NCBI GenBank assembly: GCA_964442495.1
Contig: CAYTZN010000003.1
Span: 85,601 to 149,600 of the forward strand
Reading direction: 5' to 3'
From: CAYTZN01 sp964442495
GTDB lineage: Bacteria; Pseudomonadota; Gammaproteobacteria; Legionellales; Legionellaceae
DNA length: 64,000 nucleotides
In this document: positions 7,979 through 17,658 of the stretch, in pieces
Position numbering within the stretch: the first letter of the stretch is position 1
How the letters are laid out: each line of letters starts with the position of its first letter
Made by a program: the position numbers and the translations under genes
The notes under the pieces: model-generated
The model's database searches: none
What the model was told of the DNA's origin: nothing
What the model saw: the letters and a program-made list of their open reading frames with translations, nothing else

Positions 7979-9022
7979 TCAACGCTCTTGCTGGGTGGTT
8001 AAAAAACACTGAAGAATTTTACTGACCGGTTTAGATAGACCTAAAGTTGGGAGTTGTTGGGCGCTAAACCATTCTCCAGGTAAAGGCGAACGTGATGAAA
8101 CACCAAGGCATACGGCTCGGATATATAAATGAAAATGGCTGAACGAGTGTTTCATGGTCATTAACTCTTTCATGCTATCTGTTGGTAATTGATAAGTATC
8201 GCTTAGATATCCCTGAGGGCAAAGGTGCATGGCAATGTGTGGCAAACACCAAAGTCCGCCCCATAGCCCAGGTGATGGACGTTTTTCAAGATAGATTAAA
8301 TTTTCCTGATGAAGTAACAAAAACTGTTGGTGCTGTGTAGGCAATGTTTTTTTAGGGTTTTTTTGAGGGTAGTTACTCACATCATTTTCTTTGTGAGCAC
8401 GGCATGTATCTCTCAGTGGACAAGCAGTACAATTTGGATTTTTAGTTGTGCAGCAAGTGGCACCTAGATCCATGATAGCTTGTGTGTAATCAGCGCATCG
8501 TTTTTTTGGCATGCATTCATTAGCATGTTGCCAAAGTTGTCGTTGGGTCTCAGCATCTTTCGATAGCCCACTGATTAAAAAATAACGGCTCAATACCCGC
8601 TTGACATTGCCATCTAAAATAGCAGTGGCTCTATTAAATGCGAGGGAAGCAATCGCTGCTGCAGTGGACGGGCCAATGCCGGGAAGTTTAATTAAAGACT
8701 CTAAATCAGATGGAAACTGTCCTTGAAAATCATGTTGAAGGATAATGGCTGTTTTATGCATGTTGCGCGCTCGGCTGTAATAACCAAGCCCGGACCAATG
8801 CGCTAAAACCTCATCTAACGTGGCATTTGCTAATGCATTGATAGTGGGAAATTGAGCCATAAAGCGTATAAAATAAGGAATAACGGTTTTAACTTGCGTT
8901 TGTTGTAGCATGATTTCCGATACCCAAACACGGTAAGCGCTGCGCGGGTGTTGCCATGGCAAATCTTTGCGTCCATGCATGTCATACCACTTGAGAACGA
9001 CGTGGCTAAACCCTTTACTCAT
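7979..9022 (-). CDS. mutY: Adenine DNA glycosylase MutY
   Basis: Removes adenine mispaired with 8-oxoguanine or guanine. The protein has 347 residues, a normal length. The catalytic Glu lies in WVSEIMLQQTQV (E36). A helix-hairpin-helix (LIKLPGIGPSTAAAIAS) and the catalytic Asp in LDGNVKRVLSRY follow. The 4Fe-4S cluster ligands are spaced C-X6-C-X2-C-X5-C (CTTKNPNCTACPLRDTC). The C-terminal third is the NUDIX-like 8-oxoG recognition domain. The start overlaps the asmA-like stop by four bases (translational coupling), so the two form an operon. Confidence 0.96.
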   Translation of the reverse strand: MSKGFSHVVLKWYDMHGRKDLPWQHPRSAYRVWVSEIMLQQTQVKTVIPYFIRFMAQFPTINALANATLDEVLAHWSGLGYYSRARNMHKTAIILQHDFQGQFPSDLESLIKLPGIGPSTAAAIASLAFNRATAILDGNVKRVLSRYFLISGLSKDAETQRQLWQHANECMPKKRCADYTQAIMDLGATCCTTKNPNCTACPLRDTCRAHKENDVSNYPQKNPKKTLPTQHQQFLLLHQENLIYLEKRPSPGLWGGLWCLPHIAMHLCPQGYLSDTYQLPTDSMKELMTMKHSFSHFHLYIRAVCLGVSSRSPLPGEWFSAQQLPTLGLSKPVSKILQCFLTTQQER

Positions 9023-10566
9023 TCTGTATCTTCTGGCAGTAGATGCGCGGGTACTGTAAGCAATGTTTTTATGCCTTGTTTCATTTGTGTAACAGGTTGC
9101 TCAAGGGTATTTTGCAGTAAATATTTAGACACAATAGGGTTAATCACCTCGGTGTCGGGTACGAGTTGCGGGTGTTGGAATGTGCCCTGAAGTTTTAGAG
9201 GGAAGCTACCTCCAAGTAGCTTTTGAATGCTATTGAGAGCTTTATCGTTTGTTATCAATGTTGCTAAAAAACGTCCCTGAAGGCCGCCGTTATTGAGTTC
9301 TGTTTGCCCGTTGCCTTTAAGTTGCAATTTGTCTGTGTCTAATAACAGGGCATCATTGATAAACTGGCCATGGGTCACGTGGCATTGCAGGCTAAAAAGC
9401 TTAAATGGCGTGTTTTCTTTTTCTGACGTGCTTGGAGTGAAGAATACAGGTTGCAACAGTTGGATTACATTAAGATTCGTTTGGGCAAGTAGCGCATGGA
9501 TTTTTTGTGTGGCTTCATCAATGCGTTGGTTGATATCAACAAAATATAAAACCCCATCTTTAAGACTAATGTTGCCCGTACCTTCGGTGCTGGTTATCCC
9601 ATTTAGGCTTTGCAAGAGGGTTGTAGTATGCACTGAGGCATCTAATTTACCGGTTATCAGGTCTTTTCCTAGCAAATCTTTAAGCAGTTGATACGCATCT
9701 AGGTTGGTTGCTGTTTGATTGATTTCTAATTTTTTAGAGAGAACGTTATAACTTAAATCGCCAATGGATTCACCCTGGTAGAGTGATAAATGCAATGGGT
9801 TAAAAAATACGTCGTTGTTTTGGGTGGTTACATTGGTGGTGATTTTTGCAATGTTTAATGCATTTAGTTGTGTGTTTTGTAGCAATAATTGTCCATCAAG
9901 AGACACAGTTTTATTATTTGATGATGTCGCAATTTTTGCTTGGCCGTTATATTTGAGAGAAGTCTTAATTTTATAATCAGCGATAGAGGCATTTAATTTG
10001 GCTTTTATCTGTAAGGGAAAAAACTCATTTTTGAGATTTAATTGATGAGCACCCATTTGGAGACCATTCAGTGTTATTACGTTCACTCCTTGGTGGAAGG
10101 TAATTTTCCCATTGGTTAGTAGCAAGTCATCAATGGCAAGCTTTAATGCGTTGGAACGGGGGTGTTTGTTGGGTGTGGCGTTGAGCGTTTTTTGAGGTGC
10201 TGGTGTATTGGAATAGAGGTTCATTGTTACGCCATCAATGCTCAATTCATTAAAAACCAGCTCACCTTGCAGGAGAGTTTTAATGCTTAAAATTAACTGT
10301 AGATTATCAATAAACCCTGAATTGCTAGTGATGCTCTCCTTATTGCCAACATAAATATGGGATATTTTTATGCCTGGCTGAGGAAACAATTGCCAGCTCA
10401 CATCGCCCTCGATATGAATTTGTTGAGAGCTTAAATCACTTAATTGCTTGTTTACCAAATAGCTCACGGTGGTGGGCTTTAGGGTTTTGGCTAAAATCCA
10501 AATGGTTATAAAAGTGAATGAAATCAGTAGTATTAGGGCTAAGAATAGTTTTTTGATGAGCTTCAT
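9019..10566 (-). CDS. AsmA-family envelope protein
   Basis: A 515-residue inner-membrane-anchored periplasmic protein. The single N-terminal membrane anchor is LFLALILLISFTFITIWILA, followed by the AsmA-type start of the periplasmic domain (VNKQLSDLSSQQIHIEGDVS, then FPQPGIKISHIYVGN) and long beta-rich repeats. AsmA relatives are implicated in phospholipid or outer-membrane homeostasis. The ATG at 10566 is preferred; a TTG at 10587 is also in frame and neither has a good ribosome site. The gene overlaps mutY by four bases. Confidence 0.85.
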   Translation of the reverse strand: MKLIKKLFLALILLISFTFITIWILAKTLKPTTVSYLVNKQLSDLSSQQIHIEGDVSWQLFPQPGIKISHIYVGNKESITSNSGFIDNLQLILSIKTLLQGELVFNELSIDGVTMNLYSNTPAPQKTLNATPNKHPRSNALKLAIDDLLLTNGKITFHQGVNVITLNGLQMGAHQLNLKNEFFPLQIKAKLNASIADYKIKTSLKYNGQAKIATSSNNKTVSLDGQLLLQNTQLNALNIAKITTNVTTQNNDVFFNPLHLSLYQGESIGDLSYNVLSKKLEINQTATNLDAYQLLKDLLGKDLITGKLDASVHTTTLLQSLNGITSTEGTGNISLKDGVLYFVDINQRIDEATQKIHALLAQTNLNVIQLLQPVFFTPSTSEKENTPFKLFSLQCHVTHGQFINDALLLDTDKLQLKGNGQTELNNGGLQGRFLATLITNDKALNSIQKLLGGSFPLKLQGTFQHPQLVPDTEVINPIVSKYLLQNTLEQPVTQMKQGIKTLLTVPAHLLPEDTE

Positions 10567-10834
10567 AAGTGATCTAAAAAAACACAAAAGGACAGGGTTG
10601 ATGCTTTACAGTGCATAAATAAACTCTAAAAGTCAAGGTTAAACATCCCAGTTTAGGCATCTGTTGTCGTCTTTTTAAGCGCATAGAGTTAAATTATTTG
10701 GCAAATTATATTGACGCCCTCCTATTAAACCAGTTAAACTGATCATAATTTGTACTCTGTGCTATATTGTTAGTATTAGCATAGGGAGTTTTAGTATCAG
10801 TGTTCAATGGATGAATGTCTATTGGGGATAGCTC

Positions 10835-13800
10835 ATGGCAAAGATAGATTTAAGTGATATATATACAGAATTAAATTTGCGTTTAAGACCTAGCGTTATT
10901 GAGCTTGAAGACTCTACTTTAGGTACTGGTGCTTCTAATGTACCCTGTTCTCCTAACACCGATTATTACCTATTCATGCAGGGTACAGACACTGTATTCA
11001 TAAAAGAGCCTACCAGCAATTTACCTAAGGGACACAAAGAGAGACGTACTTATAAACGAGGCGAGACTCTTAGCTTTGCAGCGCAAACCATAGCATGCAT
11101 GAAAGAAGAAAATCCACGAATGGATCCCTCTAATGTAAATTCCTTTTCCTCACCATCTGTTGATATGGTGAATGGTCCTACTACTCTAGGCACTGAAGTG
11201 GGTGATAGAATTGCACGGGCTATTTATTTGATATTTCGTGCTGTAGCCAGTGGTAAAAAAACACTGCAATTAACTGGTTTTAGTCGAGGTGCTGCGGAGT
11301 CTGTTTTAATTCTTCATGAATTAGAGCGTATTAAGATAGATTTAGCCACCTCTAATAAAACGCTTCTTGATATTTTTTGTGATAGCCCTTGTAAATTCAC
11401 AAGAGCTGCCATGAAAGATCTTTTTGTAGAAACCCCTAACCCTGATATTGAGCAATTGCGTCCTAAATTATCCGAGGATTTTAACGCACTCCAAATTAAT
11501 ACCTTTCTTATCGACCCTGTTCCAGGTGGTGGCCCAGCAGGTATTGGTGCTTGGGTAGACACACGTTTCGGAAAAGCGCTGCCTAGTCATCGTTCAGAGA
11601 TTATTTTATGTCGAGATGAAAGAACGGCTTATTTTACTCCGATTGTTCCTGATGGTGTTCAGAAAGTTGTTATTGTTCCTGGCGCCCATGGTACCGCCTG
11701 TGGCAATCAATATGATCAACACCTTCAAAAACCATGGAAAAAACCAGGTGAAAAATCAACATCGAAAGGTCGTACCACGACCGTTCAAGACTTGGTATTA
11801 TGCAAGTTGTTTGATTTTTGGCGTGGAGCAGGTCTATCACTTAAAAAAGAGATAGATGCTAAAGCTTTCGGTCACGAAGCTTTAGGCCTTGTCATAAATG
11901 CTTATTTACAAGCGCCAGATGAAAGCAAACAAGACGTGTTACTTCAACATTATAAAGCAGTTCATCAACATGATGCTCTTTTCAGGTTATTCACTGCTGG
12001 TAATTACCCTCTTTTAGGACAACAAACCAGTAAGGATAAAAAACATCGTCGAGTTCATTTTCGAGGGCAGCAAGACATCAGTATGGCGGTTCTTGAGTCC
12101 ACGTTTCAAGAGTGCTTTGTGAACACTGAGCATGCGATTCTTGAGCTTAATACTTATATGGGCGAAGTTTTATCTAATGTAACATCTTCCACAGAGCAGG
12201 TAAAAGCCTCCGAAATGGCTCAAAATCTGACTCAACTTTTGAAAAACATTGCATCTCAAATTCAAGACTCTGTGGAGAACTCTCCATTAACGTTAGCACT
12301 CAGAACACGTGAGGTTAAGCCGGTGTTTTTTGAGGCTTTGTCTATGCGTGCGGAGCTCATTAGTCAAAAATACTTGCGAAATCATCTTAAAGCGGATGAA
12401 AAGCATTCCTTGATGCAGGCCATCATTGATTCATTTGACGCGCTTTCTAATGCTCGAGAAGGATTAGTGGCAGAAGCGTTAAATGAAGTTGTTGCCGCAA
12501 AAATTGCACTGATTGATGAGTGTAAAAATAAACTACAAGAAAGTCTTAAACAAACGGTAGAAGGGCACTTTGAGTGGTTACAACAAGAATCGGCTCAATT
12601 GAATGAAAAAATAAATTTATTTTTAAATCCAGAAGATTTTAGTGATATATGGAATCAATGTTTGAGCGCTCTTAAGGACATTCCTGAAACAGAGGTGATT
12701 GCTAATGAATTAGTGTCGCGTGACTCTGTAACTATCTCCGCAACCCAAGCAGATTTAGTAAGCGCATTAGAAAAAATAACGCTTCAACCTGAGGTAAAAG
12801 AAAAGGTAGATGCAATATTGCAACCTGCACTTGTATATTTTGATGTGTATCAGTATGACCTGGCTTATTATTTGCACAATATAGAGCTTTTTCACGAGGC
12901 AGTAAAAAGTCTTAAACAAGGTTGTCCTAAACTTAAGGAACTTGTAGGCGATAAAAAATTAAATTTAATTGAAGCAGAGCTTCAGTGTTTTAATGTCGAC
13001 TTAGCAAAAAGCGCAGGCCGTTTGCTAAAAGTGAAAGGACATCACCTCTCTATTGTTCCTGCAGGTGTTTCAGAAGAATTTTATGAAGAGGCTAAAAAAG
13101 AAGCCCTTGCACAAGGCGCAGCTTCACCTGAATATGTTGCTTTAGAGGTTTTATATAAAACTTCACAAGTTCAGAATGAAGAGCTAATAGCTGATATTGA
13201 AGCTAAAAAATTAGCGTTAATGGCGGCTGAAGAAAAAGCAACAACGCAGCAGCAAGCTATTGAAGTGCTTGAGACGTCAACGGAAAAGCTCGAAAGAGAT
13301 ATTGAAACAAAAAAGGCTCTTCTTGTTGAGTTGGAAGAAAAATCAACAAGACAGCAGGAAGCCCTTGACGCTCATGAGGCGTCAAAAACGGCTCTATTAC
13401 ATGATATTGAGGTTAAAGAGGCGCAGCTTCTTGCATTAGAAGAAAAAACATCAGAGCAACAGGAATCACTTGAGGCCCATGAGGAAACAAAGAGAGTGCT
13501 ATTAGCTGATATTGATGCTAAAAAGGCGCAGTTCGATGCATTGGCAGTCACGTCAGCAGAGCAGCTGGCGGGACTTAACGATATAGAGAGAACAAAGGCC
13601 ACACTGATAGATGACGTTAATTTAAAAAGTGAGCGGCTCGCTCTATTAGAGGAAAATGCGAGGGCACAACAGGCGCGTCTTGACGCTCTTGATGCATCAA
13701 AGGCTGAGTTATTGGTTGAGGTTCAAACGAAAAGCACTCAATTGAATGATTTAAAAAGAGTGTCTACCGAACAGCAGGATGAGATTAAAGCTCTCAGAGC

Positions 13801-14335
13801 TTCAACTGAAAAATCTAGAGCTTTAAATGCCGAATTGTTCTCAACAAAAGAGTTTGAATACAGTGCGCTTATTCATCAAAAGCTAAAGCCTCTTATTAAT
13901 AATTACCTTAAACATCTTTTGAAAGCGGCAAAAAAACACGATTCTACTATCAATATGGACACGCTGGACCAGAATCTTCCTGAAAAATTGGGCGATAAGC
14001 CTTACGCACTTATTAAAGACAAATTTGAAAAAGTGCAGGTGATGCAGCAAGCCTTGTTATCGACTAAGGCACTTCCTAGCGTACGTGTCGGGGAATTTTA
14101 TACTTCATTGCGTTATTCTAACCAAGAGTTAGTTAAGCATCGTGACAGTGCATGGACCAAGTTTGCAAAAGGCTGCTTGTTGCTTTTAGCAACGCTTATG
14201 ACCGGCATTGTTCCTGCTCTCATTTATGCCGCAGCTACCCGTGGACGCACACCTTTCTTTTTCTGTAAAAGTCATGGGGAACGATTTACTGAAGCATCTG
14301 AGCGCTTGGATGACACCCCTAAAAAAGGCAGATAA
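10835..14335 (+). CDS. Candidate Dot/Icm effector: GFSRG serine hydrolase with long coiled coil and C-terminal membrane segment
   Basis: A 1166-residue protein not recognised by name. The N-terminal ~330 residues look like an alpha/beta hydrolase of the DUF2235/Tle1 phospholipase type: nucleophile elbow TGFSRGA (S150), a likely acid in FLIDPVPGG (D227) and a likely histidine in VPGAHGTACG (H285). A helical middle follows, then from about residue 780 to 1010 a coiled coil built from repeated ~32-residue units (for example EEKTSEQQESLEAHEE). Near the C-terminus is one hydrophobic segment (LLLLATLMTGIVPALIYAAA) and a polar tail. The window shows no immunity or VgrG partner, so an injected effector is more likely than a T6SS toxin. 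Hydrolase activity is inferred from the triad. Confidence 0.7.
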   Translation: MAKIDLSDIYTELNLRLRPSVIELEDSTLGTGASNVPCSPNTDYYLFMQGTDTVFIKEPTSNLPKGHKERRTYKRGETLSFAAQTIACMKEENPRMDPSNVNSFSSPSVDMVNGPTTLGTEVGDRIARAIYLIFRAVASGKKTLQLTGFSRGAAESVLILHELERIKIDLATSNKTLLDIFCDSPCKFTRAAMKDLFVETPNPDIEQLRPKLSEDFNALQINTFLIDPVPGGGPAGIGAWVDTRFGKALPSHRSEIILCRDERTAYFTPIVPDGVQKVVIVPGAHGTACGNQYDQHLQKPWKKPGEKSTSKGRTTTVQDLVLCKLFDFWRGAGLSLKKEIDAKAFGHEALGLVINAYLQAPDESKQDVLLQHYKAVHQHDALFRLFTAGNYPLLGQQTSKDKKHRRVHFRGQQDISMAVLESTFQECFVNTEHAILELNTYMGEVLSNVTSSTEQVKASEMAQNLTQLLKNIASQIQDSVENSPLTLALRTREVKPVFFEALSMRAELISQKYLRNHLKADEKHSLMQAIIDSFDALSNAREGLVAEALNEVVAAKIALIDECKNKLQESLKQTVEGHFEWLQQESAQLNEKINLFLNPEDFSDIWNQCLSALKDIPETEVIANELVSRDSVTISATQADLVSALEKITLQPEVKEKVDAILQPALVYFDVYQYDLAYYLHNIELFHEAVKSLKQGCPKLKELVGDKKLNLIEAELQCFNVDLAKSAGRLLKVKGHHLSIVPAGVSEEFYEEAKKEALAQGAASPEYVALEVLYKTSQVQNEELIADIEAKKLALMAAEEKATTQQQAIEVLETSTEKLERDIETKKALLVELEEKSTRQQEALDAHEASKTALLHDIEVKEAQLLALEEKTSEQQESLEAHEETKRVLLADIDAKKAQFDALAVTSAEQLAGLNDIERTKATLIDDVNLKSERLALLEENARAQQARLDALDASKAELLVEVQTKSTQLNDLKRVSTEQQDEIKALRASTEKSRALNAELFSTKEFEYSALIHQKLKPLINNYLKHLLKAAKKHDSTINMDTLDQNLPEKLGDKPYALIKDKFEKVQVMQQALLSTKALPSVRVGEFYTSLRYSNQELVKHRDSAWTKFAKGCLLLLATLMTGIVPALIYAAATRGRTPFFFCKSHGERFTEASERLDDTPKKGR

Positions 14336-14645
14336 TCCTTTTTGATAGGGCATGCAAAGCTCTTTATTTGTGTGCCCTGATTCTTTAATGTTTGTCCTGT
14401 AATTCCTGATGATCCCCATTAATCTATAAAAAAACAAATCAACAATTCAACCTACCAAGGCGAGTCAACATGTGATGTCTTGAGCAATTTAAAAAAATTA
14501 AAAAAAAGTATTGCAATTTATTTGTTTTGGATGTTAACCTGATAGTCTTCCTTTGAAAAAAGAGAAGAACGATTTGATTTAGATGTTCAGATTTAGCTTT
14601 TCAAGTTTTACTCGGAATTGAGATAAGATAATTGAGGAGAAGATC
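14336..14645. other. Intergenic region with a terminator-like hairpin
   Basis: 310 bases without a convincing gene. At 14348-14377, GGGCATGCAAA pairs with TTTGTGTGCCC (two G-U pairs) over an 8-base loop just after the hydrolase gene, and is a probable terminator although only a weak T-rich stretch follows. The remainder is AT-rich (a long A-run around 14490-14505) and presumably holds the promoter of the next gene; I see no clear -35/-10 pair. Confidence 0.4.
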
Positions 14646-15317
14646 ATGGAACAGCATTATCAATGGGAAATTGTTATTTTAAAACCCACATCAGTATTTC
14701 TTTCTTTTCTTGCTGCACAAGCGCCTGATATTGAGCTTCCTGAATTAAATGTTTTGCAGATGGATACTACTGCTTACATCATTCAAAGACAAGTGAGTGA
14801 AGAGGCGACCCTTGACGAAATAGGTCGTCATTACCCTAAAATGTTTAAACATGAAATTGCTCGTTGGTTAGGGGAAGATGCGCCTATTCCTAATGAAGGC
14901 AGTTTTCTAGACTTTCTTTGCTGCTTTAAATTTGAATTGCATTCACAAATTGTATTGATGGAACCCTCTATTTCAGAAGGGCATCAGTTATTATGCATTA
15001 AGCCACGTTCTGTGCTTGTAAAATGGATGAAGTCTTCTATCGAAGATAAAGATGAAGTCACTAGCATCCTTGAGCGAGTCAATATGTCTTATCTAACCGA
15101 AAACGCCACCGTTGTGATAAAAAATTTTACGGAGGCTTCTCAAATCAATCCCTTTATTGAGGATCATTACCGTCCCATTTATACGGCTGAAATGTCGCGT
15201 ATGTGTGATAAAACAGATCAATGGCCCTTGGTGGATACATTGCAGTCTTTTAATCGTTATTTTTCTGTTGAAGTTCATACACAATTGATCCATTTACATG
15301 ATGGTGTTGCTTCTTGA
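14646..15317 (+). CDS. Conserved-looking hypothetical protein
   Basis: A 223-residue soluble protein of unknown function. Translation start is well supported: ATTGAGGAGAAGATC places a strong GAGGAG site before the ATG. There is no signal peptide, membrane segment or recognised motif. The sequence is balanced in acidic and aromatic residues and reads like a folded globular domain, possibly two similar halves (an FLDFLCCFKFELHSQIV stretch and a later LQSFNRYFSVEVHTQLI stretch look alike). It stands alone between the large hydrolase gene and the HtrA-type protease. Confidence 0.7.
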   Translation: MEQHYQWEIVILKPTSVFLSFLAAQAPDIELPELNVLQMDTTAYIIQRQVSEEATLDEIGRHYPKMFKHEIARWLGEDAPIPNEGSFLDFLCCFKFELHSQIVLMEPSISEGHQLLCIKPRSVLVKWMKSSIEDKDEVTSILERVNMSYLTENATVVIKNFTEASQINPFIEDHYRPIYTAEMSRMCDKTDQWPLVDTLQSFNRYFSVEVHTQLIHLHDGVAS

Positions 15318-15355
15318 AAATAGAGGGAGAAGTAAGAGTGATTGCATTTTTCAAT

Positions 15356-15387
15356 GAGCCCTCGCGGCAATTACTGCGAGGGTCTCT
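15356..15387 (+). terminator. Terminator-like hairpin after the 223-aa gene
   Basis: GAG-CCCTCGC pairs with GCGAGGG-(T)-CTC over a ten-base loop, 39 bases after the stop codon. A short T stretch follows, so it is a moderate intrinsic terminator. Confidence 0.55.
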
Positions 15388-15497
15388 TTGGTGTTGAAAT
15401 TGTTTAATTTACTTCAATATGTTAATTTAATTTGTCATTTTGGTTCAAATTAGGGCATAATCGACATATGATTTAAAATATACCCATTAGGACCTTC

Positions 15498-16550
15498 ATG
15501 ATTGTTAAAAAGCTCTTGTTTATTTTTTGTATCCCTTTTTGTATGAATGGGTATGCTTCATCATTGTTGTTGAATGAAAAAAACACCATTGAAGTGTTTC
15601 AAAAAAATTCCCCAAAAGTCGTGTATGTTCAGCGCATGACAACCGTTAGAAAGCATGCAAATGATCGCACACAAGTGCCTGCTGGAGCAGGTTCAGGCAT
15701 TATTTGGGACAGATTGGGTCATGTGGTTACGAATTTTCATGTTGTGAACGGGGCTGAAAATTTAGTGGTGATCATGGGCGGAATGACGGTGCCTGCGAAA
15801 GTTATAGGTACAGAACCTCGAAAGGACATAGCCGTCCTTGCCATTACTTCTCCAAAAGTGTTGGAACGATTAAAGTTTTACACGCCACTAGAAATGGCTT
15901 CAACCAGCGAGCTTCTTGTGGGCCAAAAAGCCATTGCCATTGGTAATCCGTTTGGTTTAGATCATACGCTAACCCTTGGCGTGATTTCGGCATTAGGTCG
16001 TCAGGTTCCTGGTGTTGGGGGCGTTAAAATTCGAGACATGATTCAAACCGATGCGTCTATTAATCCTGGTAATTCTGGGGGGCCTCTTTTGGATAGTGCA
16101 GGTAAATTGATAGGTTTAAACACCGTTATTTTCTCACCTTCAGGATCATCGGCAGGAATTGGGTTTGCAATCCCCGCTGATGATATTGCGCGAATCGTTC
16201 CTCAAATCATTAAAAACGGCCGAGTAATCCTTGCAGGTATTGGGATAACACGTGTTGAAGCGAATTTGGCAGAGCGCTTAGGCGTAACGAAAGGGGTTTT
16301 AATTTCAGAAGTTTTACCCCGCACTCCAGCCTCGCGAGCCAAACTTCAGGGAACGCACCGTGACGGTTGGGGGCATCTTGTTCTTGGGGACATTATTACC
16401 CATGTTAATGGTGATGCAGTGGCTAATTATGATGCGCTTTATGATAAGTTAACCGATACTAAAATTGGTGCCACCATTGCTATAACAGTGTTTAGGAACG
16501 GTAAATTTATAAATTACAAATTAAAAACCATCGATATTGCTGCCTATTAA
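15498..16550 (+). CDS. Trypsin-like periplasmic serine protease with PDZ domain (HtrA/DegS type)
   Basis: A 350-residue protein with an N-terminal signal or anchor (KKLLFIFCIPFCMNGYA). The protease triad is H81 (TNFHVVNG), D110 (RKDIAVLA) and S193 (INPGNSGGPLL). One PDZ domain follows, with the carboxylate-binding loop near residue 260 and a long insert in which GTHRDGWGHLVLGDII replaces the usual short GL-x-GD. A single PDZ and this length resemble DegS-type proteases more than DegP. A second, two-PDZ HtrA is encoded at 56247, so this is a paralogue with a separate role, probably envelope quality control. Confidence 0.9.
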   Translation: MIVKKLLFIFCIPFCMNGYASSLLLNEKNTIEVFQKNSPKVVYVQRMTTVRKHANDRTQVPAGAGSGIIWDRLGHVVTNFHVVNGAENLVVIMGGMTVPAKVIGTEPRKDIAVLAITSPKVLERLKFYTPLEMASTSELLVGQKAIAIGNPFGLDHTLTLGVISALGRQVPGVGGVKIRDMIQTDASINPGNSGGPLLDSAGKLIGLNTVIFSPSGSSAGIGFAIPADDIARIVPQIIKNGRVILAGIGITRVEANLAERLGVTKGVLISEVLPRTPASRAKLQGTHRDGWGHLVLGDIITHVNGDAVANYDALYDKLTDTKIGATIAITVFRNGKFINYKLKTIDIAAY

Positions 16551-16557
16551 ACGATTA

Positions 16558-17190
16558 TTAACAGCCATATTCGGCAAGGTAGGCCTCTAGGCGTTTGACC
16601 TCTTGTGTATTGTTTTCGTGAGCTAAATAATCCATCAAGTCAAAAAGAGTAATGATTGAAAACACCTGGATGCCTTCGGCCCTGATTTCACTCAGCGTAG
16701 AATGGTTAGTGAGGCCTCTTTCACAACGATCTAGCGCAATAACAACAGCGGTTAATGAGCCACCACCCATTTTAATGAGCGTTTGTGCTTCGCGAAAGGC
16801 GGTTCCTGCAGTTATCACGTCATCAATAATGATGGTGTTGCCACTTAAAGGAGCGCCAATGAGTGTCCCGCCTTCACCATGCAATTTAGCTTCTTTACGA
16901 TTAAACGTAACGGTTGTATCTATATTTTTTTCGGCAAGTGCAATCGCTGTGGCTGTGGCCAATGGCAAGCCTTTATAGGCAGGGCCGAAAAGATGTTGAA
17001 AATCAATAGCGTTTTTTACCAATATCTCTGCATAACATTGCCCGACTTTGCGAAGAGCAGTTCCTTGATAAAATAATCCAGCATTAAAAAAATAGGGGCT
17101 TATACGGCCTGATTTGAGAGTAAATTTTCCAAATGTTAAGACGTTACAATCCAAGGCCAAGCGAATAAAGTTTTTTTGGGTCGTGTTCAT
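16558..17190 (-). CDS. pyrE: Orotate phosphoribosyltransferase
   Basis: Converts orotate and PRPP to OMP in pyrimidine synthesis. The 210-residue protein has the family N-terminus (FGKFTLKSGRISPYFFNAG), a Lys-Gly rich loop (NRKEAKLHGEGG) and the PRPP-binding motif TIIIDDVITAGTA near residues 120-132. It converges on the HtrA-type protease gene with only seven bases between stops, and is divergent from the cold-shock gene. A TATAAT sits on the minus strand at 17215-17220. Confidence 0.96.
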   Translation of the reverse strand: MNTTQKNFIRLALDCNVLTFGKFTLKSGRISPYFFNAGLFYQGTALRKVGQCYAEILVKNAIDFQHLFGPAYKGLPLATATAIALAEKNIDTTVTFNRKEAKLHGEGGTLIGAPLSGNTIIIDDVITAGTAFREAQTLIKMGGGSLTAVVIALDRCERGLTNHSTLSEIRAEGIQVFSIITLFDLMDYLAHENNTQEVKRLEAYLAEYGC

Positions 17191-17249
17191 GATAAAACCT
17201 TGAAATAAGCACGGATTATATAGTTACAGTTAATGGTATAAGAAAACGG

Positions 17250-17277
17250 TTAACAATCAATAAAAAACTGTTATGCT
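17250..17277 (+). promoter_or_regulatory. Sigma-70-like promoter for the cold-shock gene
   Basis: TTAACA (17250-17255), a 16-base spacer, then TATGCT (17272-17277), about 34 bases before the cold-shock start codon. A short leader is implied, unlike the long leader of E. coli cspA. Confidence 0.45.
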
Positions 17278-17311
17278 ATTAAAAATGTTTAAAATCATAG
17301 GGGATATGGAT

Positions 17312-17539
17312 ATGTCAGAAAGGGAAAATGGACAAGTTAAATGGTTTAATGAGAAAAAAGGGTTTGGTTTTATCATTAATGAGCAAGGTGAGGATATTTT
17401 TGTGCATTACAAAGATATTCAAGGTGTTGGGTTTAAAACATTACATGAAAATGACACGGTAAGTTATGTGTTAGATAAAGGCCCAAAAGGATTAAAAGCT
17501 CAAGACGTGGTTTTGCTTAATGAGCTTGCTGACGCATAA
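17312..17539 (+). CDS. Cold-shock domain protein
   Basis: A 75-residue single cold-shock domain that binds RNA or single-stranded DNA. RNP1 is KGFGFI and RNP2 is DIFVHY, preceded by GQVKWFNEKKG. The ATG at 17312 lies eight bases after AGGGG, which favours it over the ATGs at 17285 and 17306. The domain is slightly diverged in its second half (YVLDKGPKGLKAQDV) but keeps the basic aromatic face. Confidence 0.9.
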   Translation: MSERENGQVKWFNEKKGFGFIINEQGEDIFVHYKDIQGVGFKTLHENDTVSYVLDKGPKGLKAQDVVLLNELADA

Positions 17540-17658
17540 ACACTTAAAAAAACGCACCCAAATACGTATTATAAAATCAAACTCAGCAAATACGGCGCAT
17601 AATGCGCTGTATTTGTGTGAATACAGGGGCGGATGGTTGTTTTTCCCTGCATTAATAC

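Noticed and set aside
10724..10738. TTAA-N5-TTAA resembling a PmrA box before the hydrolase gene
   Set aside because: The PmrA box needs seven bases between the TTAA cores (YTTAAK-N5-YTTAAK); here there are five.
10711..10740. Possible promoter TTGACG...TAAACT before the hydrolase gene
   Set aside because: The -35 is good but the -10 is weak at 18-base spacing; a TATATT further down has no matching -35, so no choice could be made.
10835..14335. Type VI secretion lipase effector
   Set aside because: No VgrG, PAAR, adaptor or immunity gene nearby, and the coiled-coil plus membrane layout is unlike Tle proteins.
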